The notes under the pieces: model-generated
What the model was told of the DNA's origin: nothing
Database searches by the model: none
What the model saw: the letters and a program-made list of their open reading frames with translations, nothing else
Assembly (NCBI GenBank): GCA_947396885.1
Contig: OX377202.1
Span: forward strand, 868,001-932,000
DNA length: 64,000 nt
DNA from: Heligmosomoides polygyrus polygyrus
Lineage: Eukaryota; Nematoda; Chromadorea; Rhabditida; Heligmosomidae
Direction of reading: 5' to 3'
Shown here: piece after piece, positions 60,601-64,000 of the stretch
How the letters are laid out: every line of letters begins with the position of its first letter
Numbering within the stretch: position 1 is the first letter of the stretch
Position numbers and translations under genes: made by a program

Positions 60601-63124
60601 TCAGACTTATAACGAATCCAACACTCGTAGTAAAGCTAGGAAAATGTTATGAACTTATGACGATCGGTGCGGTTTATACTATAGCGAGAAAGCGCTCTGT
60701 CGATTAGTCAGCGCGGAGAATCGATATCGATCGCTTTCATACTGCGGTGCGAGGAGCAAAAGTGTAGGGGTCCGTCAGTGGTCTGCGACAAAAGCGATGG
60801 TCGCCGAGCAAGATATACATATCGATTTTGCAGTCGATCGCCACGTCGACATTAATCGATACACATGTCCTGCATGGGCCACTCAGTCGCTGCCGTCGCT
60901 CTCGTCGCAGACTATGAACAGTTGCCGAAGAAATTGCTTACCCGACAGTGCTTCCAGGACTACAAGCGCTGCTTCTCCTCTCATACGAATCGGGTCGTTC
61001 TCGTCGAAGTCTGAAAATGCTGCAATTATCTTTAAAACAATATAAAAACGACATGACGACATTATTAATTATGGAGGGCTCTAGGAAGGCATCGCAGTTT
61101 TGAGCACAGTTCATACTTCCGCAGCCGAATGAGGTAGCTGCTGCGGGGTTTATACTCGGGCGGCTCGATGACGCTGCTGTGGTTAAGTGACGAATGCCCA
61201 CTGACCAGCTTAGCTAATCGATATTGATTGGCACTTGTCATGATGTCGAGGGTCGCGCCACACGGCTGCCCAAGTATAAGATCTGCTCAGGGGCTTCCTA
61301 ATAGATCAAACAATCAGAAAAGTCACCTGGAGAAACCATGTCGGCCACGGTGTATCTGATGGTGCTCGGATTCAGAACACTGCGAATGGCTCTGGCGTTT
61401 CGAGCCACCGTTTTGCGTGCTCTGAGCAGTTCGACCATCTGCGACTGCAGCGACGGACGGATCGCGCACAGTTCCCGGAGTATACGCCCTGCGTAGAGTG
61501 CATGACACGGCAGGTCGTCGGCCTGCAAAGGGATACCATGGCCGGCGTCGTTAAAGAGGAGCAGGGAACCATGGACAGCTCACCTGTTCGATGTAGACCA
61601 GCAGGATGTCCAGAATGTTGACTCCAGATGGCTGGAGTGGACTCAGCAGCAGCGTCTGGAGAGGCGCCAACATGATGTCCGAATCGGTGCCGCGAATCGA
61701 CGCTCGAAGCACGGAATAGCGCGACACGGCAGCTGAAACGTCAAGATCGAGGGGATGGTGCTGCACAACTTCTCCCCAGCCAGCTTTCTCTCGAGAAACC
61801 CTTTGAAGACCCACCTGAAAGCAGCTGGATGGCTGGCAGCGCAGGCTTCGACGTTGGACGGGATGCTGGGGCGACGTGATCTTGAATATTCACGTCCTCC
61901 AGAAGAACGGCGCAGATCTGAAACAGAGCGGTTAGGACAGCGGTGTTCAGGAGCGTAGGCTGGCTGCTCACCGCCCTATAGACAGCAGTGTCGTTCAAAA
62001 TTTGGATCAGCAGCGCAACATGCGGCTCCCTTCGTATCACAGATCGCGTGTCCACGTACGACTGCTTCAGGACACACAGCAAGGCGGACAGCGACACCTC
62101 CTCGAGCTCGTACTGTAAGGAAGAAGAATTAGAGCTGCTGCAAGCGCTGTAAATGAGAGCAATTCCGGATATGAGGTTCAATCGCCAATTAGTTCATTGT
62201 TTATTAATTACTGGCACGCTAAACTCAGACCAGAGAATGTTATAAGCCGTATCGGCTGACGTTCGCCTACATCAGTCTCAAACTTGGGTAAAAAACCTAA
62301 GCCAAGCTCGAGACTTTGAAGAAGGCGAACATGAAGCCAGTCAATCAGCTCGTAACTAAGTCGGATCTGATTTCAGCATTCTGATGAGCCGACAGCTGAA
62401 AAAGCCTATTTTCTTGGAAGCATAAAACTGTTGGGTGCTTCGGCTTTCTTCGAATCTGATCACCACACGGGCATTATTGGCTTCTAGATTCTCCAACGGA
62501 CTTTCTGTTGCTTGCTTCACCGAATACATCTATTCCGAAGCCGGGTAGCATGCCTGGAACTCTTTTGGACGCAAAAGGTGACGAAGATGTCAACATCACG
62601 CGGCGCTTATTAAGATTTCTTCGCCGTCGCACACACGCTACCTGGAGATGTCGTGTTGTGCATGCATGAACCCACTCGGATCTATTTCACCCATTGGTCC
62701 GAGCGATCATGTCGATCCGCTCGCGGGCTAAGAGCAGACCCTATGACGTAGTTTATAGTTTTGCCGTTGTGCGCAGAAGCAGTATCAGAGCCATCGATAT
62801 CGATTAGATAGCGCAGGCGATCAATGGTGGTAGTTGCCGAGATATCGGCATGAATTCTTAGCGCCATCGAAGTATAAATGACCCAATCAATATCGTGGCC
62901 GCGTAAGTGCAAACCTTCATACTGCTGACTATGCTCACTTTCAGAACGACGTCGTTCGAAACGAACGAGAAGAACTCCCTAGTAGTAAGTAACACGACAT
63001 GGAGCAATTCTGTCTCTCTGTGGTGAGGCGCTACCGAAGCGACATCCTTCGCTAATTCCACGATGTGCCGTTCACGGCGGCCGACGACCACCAGCAGATC
63101 GCCGCCTACTGCGCCGTCTGTCCG
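45692..63124 (-). CDS. npp-3: Nucleoporin NUP205, central to C-terminal part, 5' end outside window
   Basis: Minus-strand exons in phase: 63124?-62939, 62112-61815, 61732-61584, 61522-61327, 61010-60942, 60281-60186, 60127-60008, 59952-59837, 59438-59339, 59283-59178, 59119-59035, 58979-58854, 58028-57887, 57722-57574, 55150-55061, 55006-54944, 54902-54732, 47988-47938, 47808-47683, 47174-47106, 46698-46628, 46574-46472, and a last open frame from about 46055 to the stop at 45692. The first 22 give 894 residues of alpha-solenoid, colinear with human NUP205 from roughly residue 900. Examples are NNLCFLLFGFKHSTDGSG, FDTCKTTTVFNIAQYDIEYL, ISIYGSVRLCMRAAYV, VSKTGVARYMADLL and LTRLALTESGWNTLAHLA. 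NUP205 is a scaffold subunit of the nuclear pore inner ring. The 5' exon limit and the junction before the last frame are unresolved. Two other genes lie in its introns on the opposite strand. Confidence 0.88.
46198..46291. mobile_element. MITE, short copy, TTA duplication
   Basis: A 94 bp element. The left end is AGCCCCGTTTATACTC and the right end GTATAAACAGGACT. TTA is present on both sides (46195-46197 and 46292-46294). The interior is an inverted TTCGCCACGCG / CGCCTCGCGGCGAA. Confidence 0.8.
49505..49850 (+). mobile_element. Possible solo LTR
   Basis: Plus strand: GTTATAAATGCGC (TATA-like, about 49577) is followed after about 165 bases by GCGAAATAAATGG (polyadenylation-like, about 49743), then an AT-rich segment. 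The layout resembles U3-R-U5. Exact ends and a target duplication were not found, and no internal retroelement sequence is present. Confidence 0.3.
51100..51670. mobile_element. Cluster of MITE copies upstream of the K2P gene
   Basis: At least three copies of the GTTTATACTT family, partly nested: 51135 (GTTTATACTTGAGTCGCC) to about 51400 (GGCGCGCATGAACTCAAGTATAAACCCGCC) with an inner copy at about 51281, 51500-51550, and 51554-51663 (GGGATTTATACTTGAG... AAGTATAAACAGTC). The interiors contain ATCGATATCGAT-like palindromes. Confidence 0.75.
51743..54544 (+). CDS. Two-pore-domain (TWK/K2P) potassium channel, first exon missing
   Basis: Nine plus-strand exons in phase: 51743-51880, 51940-52126, 52313-52484, 52708-52844, 52906-53056, 53793-53928, 54072-54189, 54258-54332 and 54392-54544. 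They give about 421 residues. The order is TM1 (LLLGSYVSFIVVSAAVFFMI), a long extracellular loop, pore 1 with TTIGYG, TM2 (MLSIFISLIGIPFTIIVI), a cytoplasmic loop, TM3 (VTIAIFAVVGWTCVGCFIV), pore 2 with ATIGVGD, TM4 (IALLLLFVYLLIGLSIVSLF) and a cytoplasmic tail ending ARLISSSRK. Both selectivity filters are intact, so a leak K+ channel of the plasma membrane is expected. The first visible exon begins in phase 2, so at least one 5' exon is missing. The gene lies inside an npp-3 intron on the other strand, and its introns are largely made of MITEs. Which TWK orthologue it is cannot be told. Confidence 0.9.
52148..52278. mobile_element. MITE in K2P intron, TTA duplication
   Basis: A 131 bp element, GAGGGCATTCATACTTCAGTCGC... 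to ...GCGACTTAAGTATAAACTCTG. TTA at 52145-52147 and 52279-52281. It occupies most of the 186 bp intron between pore-loop exons. Confidence 0.8.
52509..52664. mobile_element. MITE in K2P intron
   Basis: Inverted ends GAGGGTTTCTATCCACGTCGC / CTTAAGTATAAACCTTGC, diverged. The interior has GATATCGATTAAGAGCGCAGGCGATCGATA. It lies in the intron between exons ending 52484 and starting 52708. Confidence 0.65.
53072..53207. mobile_element. MITE in K2P intron
   Basis: A 136 bp element, TGCCTCGTTCATACTGCAGTCGC... to ...GCGAACGGTGTATGAGCGGGGCC. TTA flanks the left side and TAA the right. Confidence 0.75.
53208..53700. mobile_element. Two or more adjacent MITEs filling the rest of the K2P intron
   Basis: The first starts GGGTCTGTTCATAGTTCGCGACG (53211) and ends near AAGTATGAACAGGGCC (53537), and contains at least two further GTTCATACT ends. 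The second runs to GTATAAACTGGGC (53686). With 53072-53207 they make up nearly the whole 736 bp intron after the pore-2 exon. Confidence 0.7.
54545..54550 (+). terminator. Polyadenylation signal of the K2P channel gene
   Basis: AATAAA begins directly after the TGA stop (54542-54544), which implies a 3' UTR of only about 20 bases. The npp-3 exon on the opposite strand begins 180 bases further on. Confidence 0.6.
55151..56438. other. Intronic DNA of npp-3 upstream of the collagen gene
   Basis: Part of the npp-3 intron 57573-55151. No exon is supported. The collagen promoter should lie here; a miniature element sits at 56125-56262. Confidence 0.4.
56125..56262. mobile_element. MITE about 180 bp upstream of the collagen ATG
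   Basis: The inverted ends include ATGCCTGTTCACCC / GAGGGCATAAACAGGGAT and the inner pair GTGTGCAATATCACG / CGCGATATTGCACACAAT. It lies within the probable promoter of the collagen gene. Confidence 0.65.
56439..57519 (+). CDS. Cuticle collagen
   Basis: Three exons (56439-56579, 56643-56892, 56957-57519) encode 317 residues. Residues 1-62 form the nematode cuticle collagen N-terminal domain: a membrane or signal-anchor helix (VTFVASSLSGIVLMCCLLAI) and WRELDEEM... QTDQMWKDLV. RRRR at 64-67 is the expected subtilisin-like cleavage site. A short Gly-X-Y run, a Cys cluster (GCQCKSAEQNKC), a Gly-X-Y block, an interruption with CFYC, and then a Gly-X-Y block of about 120 residues follow. The C-terminus is YCPCPARGFRGQHGKKV. 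The Cys pairs would form interchain disulphides; the product is secreted by the hypodermis into the cuticle. The ATG follows an acceptor-like ttcaag by two bases, so the 5' UTR is spliced or trans-spliced. The gene is nested in an npp-3 intron on the opposite strand. Orthologue not assigned. Confidence 0.93.
57542..57547 (+). terminator. Polyadenylation signal of the collagen gene
   Basis: AATAAA 23 bases after the TAG stop. The edge of an npp-3 exon on the other strand starts at 57574, so cleavage must fall within about 26 bases or the transcripts overlap in antisense. Confidence 0.75.
58083..58240. mobile_element. MITE remnant in npp-3 intron
   Basis: A left end GGTCTATACTCAAGTCGCC and an interior GATATCGATTAG are clear; the right end is poorly preserved. 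Confidence 0.45.
58340..58622. mobile_element. Two MITE copies in npp-3 intron
   Basis: The clearer one is 58476-58622 (AGGCCTGTCCATAGTCCGCGAC... GCGGACTATAAACAGGCC) with TAA at 58473-58475. The other, about 58365-58470, carries GATATCGAATAG and ends CGACTGAATTATGAAAC. Confidence 0.65.
60660..60925. mobile_element. Two MITE copies in npp-3 intron
   Basis: 60668-60765 has a GGTTTATACTATAGCG left end and a TCGATATCGATCGC interior. 60770-60921 runs GGTCCGTCAGTGGTCTGCGAC... GCAGACTATGAACAG. Both are diverged from the 53 kb copies. Confidence 0.6.
61100..61300. mobile_element. MITE copies in npp-3 intron
   Basis: GGGTTTATACTCGGGCGGC at 61146 and CTGCCCAAGTATAAGATC at 61268 are the outer inverted ends, with a TCGATATTGATTGG interior. 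Another end lies at 61108. Confidence 0.6.
61918..61971 (-). other. 54 bp intron-like segment inside an open npp-3 exon
   Basis: On the minus strand the segment begins gtgagc after AGGGCG and ends ctgtttcag before ATCTGCG, a good short intron. Its length is a multiple of three and it has no stop. Its translation (SQPTLLNTAVLTALFQ) continues the helical repeat and matches the family as well as the flanks, so retention looks normal. Confidence 0.45.
62750..62882. mobile_element. MITE in npp-3 intron
   Basis: GTAGTTTATAGTTTTGCCG on the left and CATCGAAGTATAAATGAC on the right, with ATCGATATCGATTAG inside. Confidence 0.6.
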
Positions 63125-64000
63125 CTTTCCACTTCCACAGGCATCAGTTCAAACTCTACGCCAGCACCGTTGACGTTTCCACGAGATCCCGTGGAAGTAG
63201 AATGCGTGGCGCACTACAAAAGGGACTGATTAACGCCGCCTTTATTTTTTATTTTGTTCTTCATGTCCGATTGTCGTTGAATCTTGGCATGTCGTTGAAC
63301 AGTGGTGTTGGATGTTGTGAAGCTGTTGAGCCTAGAATGTTATGAAAGCTTTATTCGGCTTACGTCTCGGTGTAACTGCCTTCTTCAGATCCTGGAAAAA
63401 AAAACAAAAAGAGTTTGAGAAATTACTCGTCCAAGGACCATTTCAAGCTAGAGGAGTTTCGAAAGTTAATGAGAGAATGAAACAAATAGGGAATAAGGCA
63501 ACCCGACTGACCTTATAGAAATAGCCGAAAGGCCGGTTGGTCACCCTTGGATGAAGCTCATTCACCCAGTCGTTCTCCATCCGAGGGTGACCAACCAGCC
63601 TTTCGGTTGTTTCTATAAGGTTAGTCGGGTTGCCTTACTCGCTATTCGTTTCATTCTCTCATTAACTTTCGAGACTCCTGTAGCTTGAAATGATCTTTGG
63701 ACGAGTAATTTCTCAAACTCTTTTTGTCTTTTCTAGGCTCTGAAGAGACGGTTATGCAGGAACGCAAGCCAAATGAAGCTTCCATAACAATCTTGGCCCA
63801 ACCGCTTCACAACGTCCTACACATTTATTCCTTCACTAGGTTACTTGCGTGTTTTGATCGTATTGTTATTATTTATTCTCTTCTTACTCTTGACCCTGAT
63901 GATGAGTTGTAGGACACTCGCCGAACCGTATCGTCTGTGCGACAAAAATTTAGATGATCACCTCGTTTTTGACCTGATTTCCGCTTCTGTGTTTTCTTTT
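63125..64000. other. Upstream part of npp-3 intron or flank; foldback at 63.4-63.7 kb
   Basis: No exon for the N-terminal half of NUP205 was recognised here, so it must lie beyond the window. The plus-strand frame at 63724-63912 has no known domain. Confidence 0.4.
63385..63735. mobile_element. Foldback element
   Basis: Inverted arms of about 165 bp: AAAAGAGTTTGAGAAATTAC... pairs with GTAATTTCTCAAACTCTTTT, and CGAAAGGCCGGTTGGTCACCC pairs with GGGTGACCAACCAGCC. A half copy lies at 26022-26100. Confidence 0.85.

Noticed and set aside
62939..63180. Plus-strand exon (reads VPFTAADDHQQIAAYCAV)
   Set aside because: The minus-strand reading ends at a good donor and continues in phase into the next npp-3 exon, so the plus frame is taken as a shadow; the 5' limit of the minus exon remains uncertain.
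1..64000. CRISPR arrays, rRNA genes, bacterial operons, prophage
   Set aside because: No regularly spaced direct repeats of that kind, no rRNA-like segments, and the genes have spliceosomal introns.

Overview
The window reads as nuclear DNA of a nematode. It has a cuticle collagen with the nematode-type N-terminal membrane domain, a two-pore (TWK/K2P) potassium channel, many short exons with GT donors and mostly TTTCAG-like acceptors, and several mariner remnants. I cannot name the species. There is no sign of bacterial organisation: no operons with Shine-Dalgarno sites, no CRISPR, no rRNA.

Layout. 0.26-2.2 kb (minus): a five-exon, four-pass MARVEL-like membrane protein. 2.2-10 kb: no recognisable gene, but a tRNA-like fragment and a decayed mariner. 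10.0-10.6 kb (minus): the last four exons of an unrecognised membrane protein. 10.6-16.4 kb: palindromic miniature elements. 16.4-25 kb: a direct duplication of a small two-exon gene encoding a secreted, tryptophan-rich peptide. One copy carries a snapback mariner upstream and the other preserves the empty site. LINE and tRNA-containing foldback repeats lie between them. 28.2-39.6 kb (minus): a complete nine-exon mier-1 (ELM2 and SANT domains) with introns full of foldback repeats. 42.9-43.4 kb (plus): a GC-rich terminal exon of unknown identity. 45.7-63.1 kb (minus): over 20 exons of the nucleoporin NUP205 (npp-3), with the 5' half outside the window. Two plus-strand genes sit inside its introns: a K2P channel (51.7-54.5 kb) and a cuticle collagen (56.4-57.5 kb).

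The protein-coding genes (chromatin co-repressor, nuclear pore, K+ channel, cuticle) are not a functional cluster. What stands out is their nesting and the density of repeats. Miniature elements with GTTTATACTT-like ends and TTA/TAA target duplications fill many introns between 51 and 63 kb. Several larger foldback elements carry a tRNA-like (A box/B box) module in each arm.

The most novel item is the pair of Trp-rich secreted peptides. They have a clean signal peptide split by one phase-0 intron, a TATA box 50-55 bp before the ATG, an almost invariant ~80 bp upstream block, and C-termini ending in PWAWWY or PWEWWY. I do not recognise the family.

Exon limits were worked out by hand from splice sites, reading phase and family similarity. 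No search was run.
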